Source: CAZYXZ01 sp964651395 (GTDB lineage Bacteria; Actinomycetota; Actinomycetes; BP-191). From it: 64,000 nt of DNA. Within the stretch, counting starts at the first letter, position 1; each line of letters starts with the position of its first letter. Location of the stretch: positions 62,001 through 126,000 of the forward strand of contig CAZYXZ010000001.1 in assembly GCA_964651395.1 (NCBI GenBank), in the 5' to 3' direction. Both the position numbers and the translations under genes were made by a program. Shown piece after piece: positions 16,686 to 25,196 of this stretch. Under the pieces are notes generated by a model. The model was not told where the DNA came from. It was given only the letters and a program-made list of their open reading frames with translations, and did not search any database.

Positions 16686-17408
16686 GTGAGTGAAGGTCGG
16701 GCCGCACAGATCGCCGGGGTTGCCTCGTTGGCCGACCCGGTTCGACGGGCGCTTTACGACGCCGTCGTGTCCAGCTCCGACGCGCTGTCGCGGGAGCAGG
16801 CGGCCGTCGCCGCCGACGTGCCCCGAGGGACCGCCGCGTTTCACCTGGACAAGCTGGTGGCCGAAGGCTTGCTCGATGTCGAGTACCGGCGGCTGACCGG
16901 CCGCACCGGGCCGGGCGCGGGGAGGCCCGCGAAGCTCTACCGACGCTCAGCCCGGGAGATCGCGTTCAGCGTTCCGCCGCGACGCTACGACCTAGCCGGT
17001 CGCCTGCTTGCCGAGGCCGTGGACGCGGCGAGCACCACCCGGGTCGACGTGCGGACGGCGTTGGCCAAGCAGGCTCGGGCGTTCGGCGTGCGACTCGCTC
17101 GACAGGTCCGTGCCGGCGTGGGCGCCCGCGCTTCCCGCGCGAAGGTGCTGCGGGCCGTGCATGAGGTGCTCGAGGAGCACGGCTTCGAGCCGCGTTTGGA
17201 ATCGGCGCGCACCGTGCTGGGCAACTGCCCGTTCCATTCCCTCGCCGCTGAGCACACGTCGCTGGTCTGCGGGATGAACCTCGACCTGATGAGCGGCCTC
17301 GCGGACAGCGTGGACGCCGGGCTGTGTGCGCGGCTCGACCCGGCGGCGGGGCGCTGCTGCGTGGTTCTCGACGCGCAGCGCTCCCGCCCGTCCCGGAAGT
17401 CCGCCTAG
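16686..17408 (+). CDS. SufR/ArsR-like winged-helix regulator with C-terminal Cys cluster
   Basis: 240 residues from GTG 16686 (GAGAGG upstream). A winged helix (LADPVRRALYDAVVSS, AADVPRGTAAFHLDKLVAEGLL) is followed by the GRPAKLYRRS linker found in SufR relatives. The C-terminal part has NCPFHSLAAEHTSLVCGMN, then LC and RCCVVL, a Cys set suited to an iron-sulphur cluster that could sense oxidants, NO or iron. It faces the DoxX operon across site 2 and is the obvious candidate regulator of the three-site regulon. Its TAG stop overlaps the SodA stop. Confidence 0.75.
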   Translation: MSEGRAAQIAGVASLADPVRRALYDAVVSSSDALSREQAAVAADVPRGTAAFHLDKLVAEGLLDVEYRRLTGRTGPGAGRPAKLYRRSAREIAFSVPPRRYDLAGRLLAEAVDAASTTRVDVRTALAKQARAFGVRLARQVRAGVGARASRAKVLRAVHEVLEEHGFEPRLESARTVLGNCPFHSLAAEHTSLVCGMNLDLMSGLADSVDAGLCARLDPAAGRCCVVLDAQRSRPSRKSA

Positions 17409-18025
17409 ACCAGGACGAGGTCGGCGCTGCGGGCAGCGACGAGTCGGCGCTCCACATCGGCCCAGTTCACGACGTTCCACACCGCTTCGAGGTAGTCGCT
17501 CTTCCTGTTCTCGTACTGCAGGTAGTACGCGTGCTCCCACGCGTCGATGGCCAGCAGCGGGATGGTGCCCTGCCCGTGGTTGCCCTGGTGGTCATAGACC
17601 TGCTGCACCACGAGGCGCGCTGCGGTCGGCTCCCAGGACGCGAGCGCCCAGCCGCTGCCTTGGACGGTCGCTGCCGCCTCGACCATCTGCCGGCGGAAAG
17701 CAGCGAAGCCGCCGAAAGTGCTACCGACCAGTTCGGCGGTCACGCCCGTCGGTTCGCCGCCGCCGTCGGGGGAGAGGTTGGTCCAGAAGATCGAGTGCAG
17801 CACGTGACCCGAGACATGGAACGCCAGGTTCTTCTCCAGCATCGAGATGCTCGCGAAGTCATCCCGGCCGCGCGCGTCGTGCAGCTTCTCCAGCGCGGTG
17901 TTCGCGCCCTTGACGTACGCGGCGTGGTGCTTGCCATGGTGCAGCTCCATGATCCGTGCGCTCAGGTGCGGCTCGAGCGCAGCATGGTCGTAGGCGAGAT
18001 CGGGAAGCGCGTAAAGATCGGTCAT
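17405..18025 (-). CDS. sodA: Superoxide dismutase, Fe/Mn type
   Basis: 206 residues. Metal ligands lie in HHGKHHAAYV, HVSGHVLHSIFW, and the AIDAWEHAYYLQYENRKSDYL signature. Converts superoxide to oxygen and peroxide. The N-terminus lacks a signal peptide. The residue pattern near VYDHQGNHGQG leans to manganese use, but metal choice cannot be fixed from sequence. Its upstream region holds site 3, shared divergently with a ten-gene stress operon; the stop codon is embedded in CTAG shared with the regulator. Confidence 0.95.
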   Translation of the reverse strand: MTDLYALPDLAYDHAALEPHLSARIMELHHGKHHAAYVKGANTALEKLHDARGRDDFASISMLEKNLAFHVSGHVLHSIFWTNLSPDGGGEPTGVTAELVGSTFGGFAAFRRQMVEAAATVQGSGWALASWEPTAARLVVQQVYDHQGNHGQGTIPLLAIDAWEHAYYLQYENRKSDYLEAVWNVVNWADVERRLVAARSADLVLV

Positions 18026-18064
18026 GGGTGCCTCCGCATCCGGTCGATGGAAAAGCTGCTTCAG

Positions 18065-18094
18065 TTCTAAAGCAGAGCATATACGGCGTTAGAG
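18065..18094. promoter_or_regulatory. TTCTAA-N18-TTAGAG element, site 3
   Basis: TTCTAA at 18065-18070 and TTAGAG at 18089-18094, again with exactly 18 bases between, in the gap dividing sodA from the DUF2935-led operon. The flank TTCTAAAGC matches site 2 and the TAGAGTGG flank matches site 1. Confidence 0.6.
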
Positions 18095-18147
18095 TGGGGA
18101 GGCTGAGCTGTACCCCCCGGGGGATGTCGATCCGGAAGGAGCCCGTG

Positions 18148-19017
18148 ATGGCCACCTCATCGAAGCCGTTCCACACCTATACCCGTGGTGGCGGGAAAAA
18201 GCTCGAGGCGCCCTACGAGAAGCCGGTTGTGGTGCCCAACGAGCAAGACCGCAGCGTCGCCCACCATGCGTGGGCTGACGCCCGGTTCGCCACCGACATC
18301 ATGAGCGAGCACGCGCTGTTCTTCGCGCTGCTGATGCCCGTCGAGCTGGCCGCCACCCAGCGGCAGCAGGCGTTGGAGTTCCACGAGCGGTTCGGCGCGC
18401 TGACCGAGCGGATCGGCGCCGCCGGCCCACCAGAGCCGGGGGAAACCGCCGCGTTCTGCAAGAGCGTCGTGGAGGCGTTCAAGCCGTTCATCGAATACAA
18501 GGCGACCCTCGGCGTCGCACAGCGAGAGGGCACCCTTCGCAGCCTGGTCTGGCCGCTGTTCTTCGACCACACGCGCCACGAGGCGGAGCGCTGGTCGCGC
18601 CGGCTCACCCAGCTCGCCGGCGGCGACAGCGAGTTCGACCGCGATGAGGTGGTGCCGTTCTGGGCGGAGATCATGGACGAGCACTGCCGCTTCGTCGCCC
18701 ACCTGCTCGACCCGGAGGAGTTCAAGCTCATCGAGACGGCGCTCGCCACCAGCGCGGTGTTCTCAGGACTCAACGGCAGTGTGGCCGGATCCGCCAAGGC
18801 GCTCGCCGCGCACCCTGGCGTTGTGGCGAAGGCGATCGTGCATAACCCCGAGCTCGACGAGGTGCTCAGTGCCGCGCGGGAGCTGCTCGACTTCAAGACC
18901 GCTGCGGCCCGCGACATCGAAGCGGGCCGCATCATGAGCATCATCGACCCGCGTCTCGCCGACCATGTTCGTCGCGAAGCACTCAAGTTCGTCGACGAGC
19001 TCAAGCGCAGCCAGTAG
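18148..19017 (+). CDS. DUF2935 family protein (ferritin-like helical)
   Basis: 289 residues from ATG 18148 with GGAAGGAG upstream. The helices contain repeated acidic/His patterns typical of DUF2935: MSEHALFFALLM, LVWPLFFDHTRHEAERWSRRL, FWAEIMDEHCRFVAHLL. These suggest a di-metal site in a helical bundle. Function unknown. It is the first gene of a tightly packed ten-gene operon that ends at a K+/H+ antiporter, and its promoter holds regulatory site 3. Confidence 0.8.
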   Translation: MATSSKPFHTYTRGGGKKLEAPYEKPVVVPNEQDRSVAHHAWADARFATDIMSEHALFFALLMPVELAATQRQQALEFHERFGALTERIGAAGPPEPGETAAFCKSVVEAFKPFIEYKATLGVAQREGTLRSLVWPLFFDHTRHEAERWSRRLTQLAGGDSEFDRDEVVPFWAEIMDEHCRFVAHLLDPEEFKLIETALATSAVFSGLNGSVAGSAKALAAHPGVVAKAIVHNPELDEVLSAARELLDFKTAAARDIEAGRIMSIIDPRLADHVRREALKFVDELKRSQ

Positions 19018-19040
19018 CGAGCTACGAGGGAGGCCAGGCC

Positions 19041-19343
19041 ATGGCGGTCGGCGAGGTCATCGGACTTGCCGGCGCTGGCCTGGCCGGCCTCGCCTACGTC
19101 CCGCAGATCAGCCACATGGTGCGCGAACGGTGCGTCGCAGGGATCAGCCGTCCTGCGTTCCTCACCTGGCTGGTCGCATCCGCACTCGTCCTCGTCAGTG
19201 CGGTCATCGCCGGCAGCATGGTGTTCATCACGCTGGGCGCGGTGCAGACCGTGGCGACGGCGTTCATCCTCGGCTACGCCATCACACACGCCGACTGCTA
19301 CTGCCCCAGCCACCCACCGGCGGGCTCCACCACATCCGCATAG
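19041..19343 (+). CDS. SemiSWEET/PQ-loop-like small membrane protein
   Basis: 100 residues, three hydrophobic segments. The first helix carries AGLAYVPQISHMV, a PQ-loop motif, and the second runs ISRPAFLTWLVASALVLVSA, together matching a single triple-helix repeat as in SemiSWEET transporters, which dimerise to move small solutes. The substrate is not evident. The C-terminus has an odd CYCPSHPP tail that could bind metal. Confidence 0.65.
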   Translation: MAVGEVIGLAGAGLAGLAYVPQISHMVRERCVAGISRPAFLTWLVASALVLVSAVIAGSMVFITLGAVQTVATAFILGYAITHADCYCPSHPPAGSTTSA

Positions 19344-19370
19344 GTTGGACGCGGCGGGAGGAGGCCCTAG

Positions 19371-20306
19371 ATGACGTCGGACGCCCAACGCTGGCCTTCG
19401 CTGCCGATCGTGGACTGGGCGGACACCCGCGACACCTTGCAGCTCTACACGCAGGTGGTCGGCAAGGTGCGTCTCGCGAACAGCACACACCTCAACCACT
19501 GGTGGAACATCCCGCTCTACGTGTCCGCGCGAGGCCTGACAACGTCGCTGATGCCCCATCGAACCGGCCCGGCCTTCCAGATCGACTTCGACTTCGTCGA
19601 TCACCGCCTCGACATCACGACCGTGGCCGGCACATCCCGTTCGCTCGAGCTGCTTCCACGCAGCGTCGCCGACTTTTACGCAAGAACAATGTTGTTGCTC
19701 GACGAGCTTGGTGTCGGGACACAGATCTGGCCAATGCCGGTCGAGATCCCCGGAGCGATCGCGTTCACCGACGACGTCGCGCATGCCCACTACGACGCTG
19801 ACGCGGTGCATCGCTTCTGGCAGGCGCTCGTTGCGATGAACCGCGTGTTCACGGCCTTCCGCGGCCGATTCATCGGCAAGTCCAGCCCAGTGCACCTGTT
19901 CTGGGGATCACTGGACCTCGCGCTGACCCGCTTCTCCGGCCGCACCGCGCCACCACACCCCGGCGGCGCGGCGAACTGCGGCCCGCACGTGATGTGGGAG
20001 GCGTACTCCCATGAGGTGGGCAGCTGCGGGTACTGGCCCGGTCCGCCGGGTGAGGAGGGCGTGTTCTACGCCTACGCCTACCCGGAGCCACCCGGCTACC
20101 GCAGCACCGCCATCGGCGCGGCGGGTGCCCGTTGGGACGACGACCTCGCCGAGTTCGTCCTTCCCTACGAGCTCGTCCGTAGCGAGCCTGACCCGGACGC
20201 GCGGCTCCTCGAGTTCCTGCAGAGCACCTACGAGGCCGCCGCCACGACCGCCCATTGGGACCGCAAGACGCTGGAGCGACAGGACGGAGAACCTCACCAT
20301 GCCTGA
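19371..20306 (+). CDS. DUF5996 family protein
   Basis: 311 residues. The opening WPSLPIVDWADTRDTLQLYT and the middle HLNHWWNIPLYVSARGL and FQIDFDFVDHRL match DUF5996, with a later stretch (HPGGAANCGPHVMWEAYSHE) rich in His, Cys and aromatic residues. No catalytic function is established for the family. It overlaps the next gene by 8 bases. Confidence 0.75.
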   Translation: MTSDAQRWPSLPIVDWADTRDTLQLYTQVVGKVRLANSTHLNHWWNIPLYVSARGLTTSLMPHRTGPAFQIDFDFVDHRLDITTVAGTSRSLELLPRSVADFYARTMLLLDELGVGTQIWPMPVEIPGAIAFTDDVAHAHYDADAVHRFWQALVAMNRVFTAFRGRFIGKSSPVHLFWGSLDLALTRFSGRTAPPHPGGAANCGPHVMWEAYSHEVGSCGYWPGPPGEEGVFYAYAYPEPPGYRSTAIGAAGARWDDDLAEFVLPYELVRSEPDPDARLLEFLQSTYEAAATTAHWDRKTLERQDGEPHHA

Positions 20307-20595
20307 CTCGTGCTCTCACCTCGACACCGTCAACGACGTCGTCCCGTCCAGCGACGGATGTGAGGACTGCCTGGCCATCGGCGGCCGGTGGGTACACCTG
20401 CGGCTGTGCATGCGCTGCGGGCACGTGGGCTGCTGCGATAACTCACCGAACCGGCACGCAACCGCCCACTGGCAGGCCAACCGCGACCACCCGCTCATCC
20501 GCAGCTACGAGCCGGGCGAGGACTGGTGGTGGTGCTACGCCGACGAACTGTTCTTCGATGTGGACGGTGCGCCGTCCTCCCCGTCGCACCCCTGA
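20299..20595 (+). CDS. UBP-type zinc-finger protein
   Basis: 98 residues from ATG 20299. A zinc-finger UBP fold is visible: SSDGCEDCLAIGGRWVHLRLCMRCGHVGCCDNS then HATAHWQANRDHPL, with all Cys/His ligands. In eukaryotes this domain binds the ubiquitin C-terminus; stand-alone bacterial versions are common in actinobacteria and their partner is unknown. The 8-base overlap with the DUF5996 gene implies coupled translation. Confidence 0.85.
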   Translation: MPDSCSHLDTVNDVVPSSDGCEDCLAIGGRWVHLRLCMRCGHVGCCDNSPNRHATAHWQANRDHPLIRSYEPGEDWWWCYADELFFDVDGAPSSPSHP

Positions 20596-20611
20596 CCTAA
20601 GGAGGCCTCGC

Positions 20612-20950
20612 ATGACCCACAAGCAGATCCTCGATGAGCTCCGCCAGCCCGTGAAGGACCTGCGCGAGCGCATCCCAGCGGTCTTCGACGGCTATGGCGC
20701 GCTCAGCGGCGCAGCACTCGGCGACGGTGCGCTCGACGCGAAGACGAAGGAGCTGATCGCAATTGCCGTCGCGGTCAGCAAGCAGTGCGACGGCTGCATG
20801 GCCTCGCACGCGCGGGGAGCGGCCCGTCGCGGCGCCACCGCCGACGAAGTCGCCGAAGCCCTCGGCGTAGCCATCCTCATGAACGGCGGGCCGGGCACAG
20901 TGCATGCACCCCGCGCCTTCGAGGCCTTCCTGGAGTTCAGCAGCACGTGA
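20612..20950 (+). CDS. AhpD-like carboxymuconolactone decarboxylase family protein
   Basis: 112 residues from ATG 20612, with AAGGAGG upstream. The core LDAKTKELIAIAVAVSKQCDGCMASHARGAARRGA has the CxxC-x-x-H signature of AhpD-type peroxidase reductants. Likely reduces peroxides or relays thiol electrons. Its GTGA end overlaps the dioxygenase start, consistent with a redox role within the operon. Confidence 0.88.
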   Translation: MTHKQILDELRQPVKDLRERIPAVFDGYGALSGAALGDGALDAKTKELIAIAVAVSKQCDGCMASHARGAARRGATADEVAEALGVAILMNGGPGTVHAPRAFEAFLEFSST

Positions 20951-21609
20951 CCCGCGCAGAACCGGTGACCGCTTCGTTGGCAATGCTCCTCACCACCAGC
21001 GCGCCATGCGGGCCGTGGGTCGAGCAGGACCTCGGCCCGTATCACCGCGACGAGCAACCGCCGCGCCGCGACGTCGTCGAGGACCGTGACGGCGCGCCGC
21101 TGCAGCTCGGCATCCGTCTCGCTCACGACGGCGACGCGCCATTGGCGGGGGCGACTGTTGAGATCTGGCAGTGCGACGCCCTCGGCCGCTACTCCGGGTT
21201 CCCGCCGCCCGACGACTCCGCGGTCGTCTCTGCCGGAACCGCGCCCCGCGGCGAGTACCTGCCCGACCAGACTTTTCTCCGTGGCCGGCAGGTCTGCGAT
21301 TCCACTGGCATGGTCGAGTTCCACACCATCTACCCCGGCTGGTATCCGGGGCGGACCGTGCACATCCACGTCATGGTCCACGTGGACGGCCATTCGCTGA
21401 TCAGCCAGCTGTACTTCCCGGACGAGGTCAGCGATGCCGTCCTCTCCTCGACGCCCTACGCACTGCGGCACCGGCGGGACACGATCAACAGCACCGACGA
21501 GATCTTCGCGGCCGCGGCGAACCCGGCGCTGCTCGACGTCACCACGACGGGCGATGGTTATCGCGCCACCATCTGCCTCGCCCTGCCGAGCGGCGGAGCC
21601 GTCTCGTGA
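20947..21609 (+). CDS. Intradiol ring-cleavage dioxygenase-like protein
   Basis: 220 residues from GTG 20947. The Fe(III) site of protocatechuate/catechol dioxygenases is visible: PLAGATVEIWQCDALGRYSG, then HTIYPGWYPGRTVHIH giving Tyr, Tyr, His, His. It should open catechol-type rings between the hydroxyls. No pathway genes for the usual muconate steps are nearby, so it may detoxify catechols or quinones. Overlaps its neighbours by 4 bases each side. Confidence 0.85.
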   Translation: MTRAEPVTASLAMLLTTSAPCGPWVEQDLGPYHRDEQPPRRDVVEDRDGAPLQLGIRLAHDGDAPLAGATVEIWQCDALGRYSGFPPPDDSAVVSAGTAPRGEYLPDQTFLRGRQVCDSTGMVEFHTIYPGWYPGRTVHIHVMVHVDGHSLISQLYFPDEVSDAVLSSTPYALRHRRDTINSTDEIFAAAANPALLDVTTTGDGYRATICLALPSGGAVS

Positions 21610-22538
21610 GCGGGCCAGTCACCGCCTCCGACGTCGACCCCCAGGCCGAGCCCGCCGGCCCGTCGCCGTCGGTGGTCGAGGTGAGCGAAAGCCGCGTCAG
21701 CCAGGTCGGCGGCTTCTCGGTGCGTCGCGCGCTGCCGCGCCGAGCCCGTCGAACCGTCGGCGCGTGGTGCTTCCTCGACCACATGGGCCCTGCGACCGTC
21801 GATGAGCGCGGCCTCGGCGTCGCCCCGCACCCGCACATCGGCTTGCAGACCGTCACCTGGCTGCTGGCCGGCGAAGCGCTGCACCGCGACTCCCTCGGCA
21901 CCGAGCAGGTCATCGCTCCCGGTCAGCTCAACCTGATGACCGCCGGCCACGGCGTCGCACACTCCGAAGAGGGCATTGGCCACTATCGCGGCGCAATGCA
22001 CGGCGCCCAGCTGTGGGTTGCCCAACCCGCGCACACGCGAACCGGGGCGGCAGCGTTCGAGCACCACGCCGAGCTGCCGCAAGTCCAGCTCGGAACGGCG
22101 GTCGCCACAGTCCTGGTCGGCGAGCTCGCCGGCGCAACGTCGCCCGCTCGGCGTGACACCGATCATGCGGGCGCAGACCTGGACCTTGCCAGGGGCGTGA
22201 CGACGGTTCCGCTGCGACCCGACTACGAGCACGCTCTGGTAGTGCTGACCGGCGCACTCCTCGTCGACAGCACCGCGGTGAACCCCGGGCAGCTCGCCTA
22301 CCTCGGCCGCGGGCGCGACCAGATCGCGCTGGCGACACAGGCGCCGACCCGCGCACTTCTCGTCGGGGGAGTGCCCCTCGAGGAGCCTGTACTCATGTGG
22401 TGGAACTTCGTGGCTCGAACACGCGAGGAAATCAACACGGCCCACCAGGACTGGGCTGCAGGGGCCGAACGCTTCGGCAAGGTCGACTCCCTGCTGCCCC
22501 GCATCGACGTCAGCCCGCCGCCCTGGAGACACCAATGA
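21606..22538 (+). CDS. Pirin family protein
   Basis: 310 residues from GTG 21606. The pirin metal site is present: PHPHIGLQTVTWLLAGEALHRDSLG, then MTAGHGVAHSEE, giving His/His/Glu-type ligands of the double cupin. Bacterial pirins can act as quercetinase-like dioxygenases or as redox sensors. It sits between two ring-cleaving dioxygenases in the same operon, with 4-base overlaps, supporting a role with phenolic substrates. Confidence 0.92.
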   Translation: MSGPVTASDVDPQAEPAGPSPSVVEVSESRVSQVGGFSVRRALPRRARRTVGAWCFLDHMGPATVDERGLGVAPHPHIGLQTVTWLLAGEALHRDSLGTEQVIAPGQLNLMTAGHGVAHSEEGIGHYRGAMHGAQLWVAQPAHTRTGAAAFEHHAELPQVQLGTAVATVLVGELAGATSPARRDTDHAGADLDLARGVTTVPLRPDYEHALVVLTGALLVDSTAVNPGQLAYLGRGRDQIALATQAPTRALLVGGVPLEEPVLMWWNFVARTREEINTAHQDWAAGAERFGKVDSLLPRIDVSPPPWRHQ

Positions 22539-23398
22539 CCGACCCCGTGGTGATGCCCGCAGGCTTCTTCGGCCATGGCAGCCCGATGAACACACTGGAA
22601 CACAATCGGTACACGGACGCGTGGCGGGCCTTCGGTGCCTGCGCTCCCACGCCCAGGGCCGTGCTCGTGATCTCGGCGCACTGGTACACCAACGCCACCG
22701 CGGTCACGGCCATGCCAAGGCCACGGGTCATCCACGACTTCTACGGCTTCCCTGACGAGCTGTTCGACTTCGACTACCCGGCGCCGGGCCACCCCGAGGT
22801 CGCCGAGCTGGTCGTGGACACCGTCAAGCCGCGCTGGGTCGGCCTCGACGTCGACAGCTGGGGGCTCGACCACGGCACCTGGTCGGTCCTGGCTCACATG
22901 TTCCCCAATGCCGACGTGCCGGTCGTGCAGCTGTCCATCAACGCGTTGCAGCCCCTCGACTACCACCTCGACATCGGCGCGCGTCTCGCACCGCTGCGCG
23001 AGCAGGGAGTGCTGATCGTCGGCAGCGGCAACGTGGTGCACAATTTGCGCCGCATCGACTGGCACCAGCCCGCCGCCGGCTTCGACTGGAACTACCGCTT
23101 CGACGCGGCCGCCACAGAACTCATGCGAGAGCGGCCCGGTGACGTACTCGAGCTCCTCGAGCACGCCGATTTCCACCTGGCCGTGCCCACCCCCGACCAC
23201 TTCATCCCGCTGCTCTACATCGCCGCCATCGCGGCCGCATCCGGCGAGACCTCCGACGTCCTCGTCGGCGGGGCGGCGTACGGCGCAATCTCGATGACCT
23301 GCCACACGCTCGGCGTGGACTGCCCCGAGCCGGCCGCCGAAGGTGCCTCAGCAGCATTGGCTGCTGATGGTGCTCCGCCGGAGCAGACGAACATCTGA
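22535..23398 (+). CDS. DODA-type extradiol aromatic ring-opening dioxygenase (YgiD-like)
   Basis: 287 residues from ATG 22535, overlapping the pirin stop (ATGA). Zinc/iron ligands are in FFGHGSPMN, VISAHWYT, WGLDHGTWSVL and TPDHFIPLL, the class III extradiol pattern of 4,5-DOPA dioxygenases. Acts on catechols such as L-DOPA or related substrates. Third ring-cleavage or phenolic enzyme in the operon. Confidence 0.9.
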   Translation: MTDPVVMPAGFFGHGSPMNTLEHNRYTDAWRAFGACAPTPRAVLVISAHWYTNATAVTAMPRPRVIHDFYGFPDELFDFDYPAPGHPEVAELVVDTVKPRWVGLDVDSWGLDHGTWSVLAHMFPNADVPVVQLSINALQPLDYHLDIGARLAPLREQGVLIVGSGNVVHNLRRIDWHQPAAGFDWNYRFDAAATELMRERPGDVLELLEHADFHLAVPTPDHFIPLLYIAAIAAASGETSDVLVGGAAYGAISMTCHTLGVDCPEPAAEGASAALAADGAPPEQTNI

Positions 23399-23424
23399 GG
23401 CAACGATTCCGAGAGTGAGGACAG

Positions 23425-23904
23425 ATGCCCGAAGTCACCGAGACGCACCTTCCCGGCGTCGGTGTGCGACACGAGTTCGCCACCGACGCCGGTGAACGCG
23501 TCGCCGTGCTGTCCCACCGCACCGGACGGCGAGAGATCGCCATCTACGACCGCGCTGACCCGGACTCGTGCACGACCGTCCTAAGGCTCGACCCGGAGGA
23601 CACGCGCACGCTGGTCAGCCTGCTCGGCGGGGGCGCACTCAGCGAGGCCGCCGCCGGCGTACAGCGCCTGGCCGGCGTCGCGCTCGACTGGGTCCCCATC
23701 AAGGCCGGGACCCCATACGCGGGCTCGACCATCGGTGAGACACGGCTGCGCACCCGAACAGGCTCCTCGGTGGTCGCGGTGATCCGCGGCGAGGAGACCA
23801 TCCCCGCCCCCGGACCGGAGCAGGCCTTGGCCGCAGAGGATGTGGTGGTCGCGATCGGCACTCCCGAGGGACTGCGCGAAGCGCGTCACCTGCTCGGCGC
23901 GTGA
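23425..23904 (+). CDS. KhtT-like TrkA-C regulatory subunit of cation/proton antiporter
   Basis: 159 residues. The N-terminal half (VRHEFATDAGERVAVLSHRTGRREIAIY) and the C-terminal RCK_C domain (VVAVIRGEETIPAPGP, DVVVAIGTPEGLREA) match KhtT-type subunits that gate an antiporter in response to nucleotides, Mg2+ or pH. It overlaps the antiporter gene by 4 bases. Confidence 0.88.
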   Translation: MPEVTETHLPGVGVRHEFATDAGERVAVLSHRTGRREIAIYDRADPDSCTTVLRLDPEDTRTLVSLLGGGALSEAAAGVQRLAGVALDWVPIKAGTPYAGSTIGETRLRTRTGSSVVAVIRGEETIPAPGPEQALAAEDVVVAIGTPEGLREARHLLGA

Positions 23905-25103
23905 TCATCGCGGCCGCATCAGGGGGCGGCGATGCCTCGCTCGCGTTCATCGAGATCGGCGCCGTCATCCTCGCGCTGTCCCTGCTGGCCCGGCTGGCCG
24001 CGCGGCTCGGCATCACCGCGATCCCGCTCTACCTCCTCGCCGGACTTGCAGTCGGCGAAGGCGGCATCGCGCCGCTCGATGTGAGCGGGGAGTTCATCCA
24101 GCTGGCCGGCGAGATCGGCGTTCTGCTCCTGCTGCTCACCCTCGGCCTCGAGTACAACGGAGACGAACTGCGCCGCGGACTGCGCGCGGGCATCGTCCCG
24201 GGTGCTGTCGATGCCCTGGCGAACTTCACCCCCGGCTTCATCGCCGGTCTCGCGCTCGGCTGGTCGGGGGCGACAGCGCTGCTGCTCGGCGGCGTTTGCT
24301 GGGTCAGCTCATCCGGCGTGGTCTCGAAGGCGCTCACCGACCTCGACCGCCTCGGCAACCGCGAGACCCCCGCCGTCCTCAATCTCCTCGTGATCGAGGA
24401 CCTCGCGATGGCCGTCTACCTGCCGATCGTCGGCGCCATCATCGCCGGCAAGAGCGGGGCCGACACGGTCACGACCATCGCAGTCGCTCTCGCCGTCGTG
24501 ACGCTGATCCTGACCGTCGCGCTGCGCTGGGGCCATCACCTCAGCCGCCTGCTCGCGCCGGCCACTGACGAAGCGCTCCTCCTGGCCGTGTTCGGCCTGA
24601 CGCTGCTCGTCGGAGGACTCGCCGAAGAGGTGCAGGTCTCGGCCGCCATCGGCGCGTTCCTCATCGGATTGGCGCTGTCCGGCCCTGTGCAGGCCCGCAC
24701 CTCAACCATCGTCGGGCCGCTTCGCGATCTGTTCGCGGCGACCTTCTTCCTGTTCTTCTCGTTCTCCGTCGACCCCGCCGACCTTCTCGATGTGCTCGCT
24801 CCCGCCGCAGCACTCGCCGCGGTCGGCGTAGCGGGCAAGGTTCTCGCCGGCTGGCTGGCCGCCCGCCCAACGGCAGCCGGGCCGGGCCGGCTCCGCGCCG
24901 GGACAGCGCTCATCGCACGCGGTGAGTTCTCCATCGTCATCGCCGCGCTCGGCGCCGGGACCGCCGACGGTGCCCAACTCGGCGCCGTGGCCGCTGCCTA
25001 CGTACTCATGACGGCAGTCCTCGGCCCGCTGGTCACCAAGTTCTCCGACCAACTCGGCTCCGCCATCGGCATCGGCTCGGCGTTACGCCACGGTCACTGG
25101 TGA
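23901..25103 (+). CDS. KhtU/CPA2-type K+/H+ antiporter
   Basis: 400 residues from GTG 23901 with about 12 membrane helices. The Na+/H+ exchanger core (LLLLLTLGLEYNGDEL, SSSGVVSKALTDL, NLLVIEDLAMAVYLP) is typical of KefB/KhtU-type CPA2 antiporters. K+ efflux through such systems acidifies the cytoplasm and protects against electrophiles in other bacteria. Last gene of the ten-gene operon. Confidence 0.9.
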   Translation: MIIAAASGGGDASLAFIEIGAVILALSLLARLAARLGITAIPLYLLAGLAVGEGGIAPLDVSGEFIQLAGEIGVLLLLLTLGLEYNGDELRRGLRAGIVPGAVDALANFTPGFIAGLALGWSGATALLLGGVCWVSSSGVVSKALTDLDRLGNRETPAVLNLLVIEDLAMAVYLPIVGAIIAGKSGADTVTTIAVALAVVTLILTVALRWGHHLSRLLAPATDEALLLAVFGLTLLVGGLAEEVQVSAAIGAFLIGLALSGPVQARTSTIVGPLRDLFAATFFLFFSFSVDPADLLDVLAPAAALAAVGVAGKVLAGWLAARPTAAGPGRLRAGTALIARGEFSIVIAALGAGTADGAQLGAVAAAYVLMTAVLGPLVTKFSDQLGSAIGIGSALRHGHW

Positions 25104-25196
25104 GTGCCACGGGTCGGCATCGATGGCGCCGAGGATGAGCTCCGCGAACATGCCTCGATCAGGGCGATCCGGGCTCACGCTGACCGGTGGTCCGCG

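Noticed and set aside
18213..19895. 560-residue open frame antisense to DUF2935 and DUF5996
   Set aside because: Lies opposite well-supported plus-strand genes and shows no domain; a by-product of GC-rich codon use.
20947..23398. Complete aromatic degradation pathway
   Set aside because: Two ring-opening dioxygenases are present but no muconate, ketoadipate or meta-cleavage follow-up enzymes are in the operon, so a detoxification role fits better.
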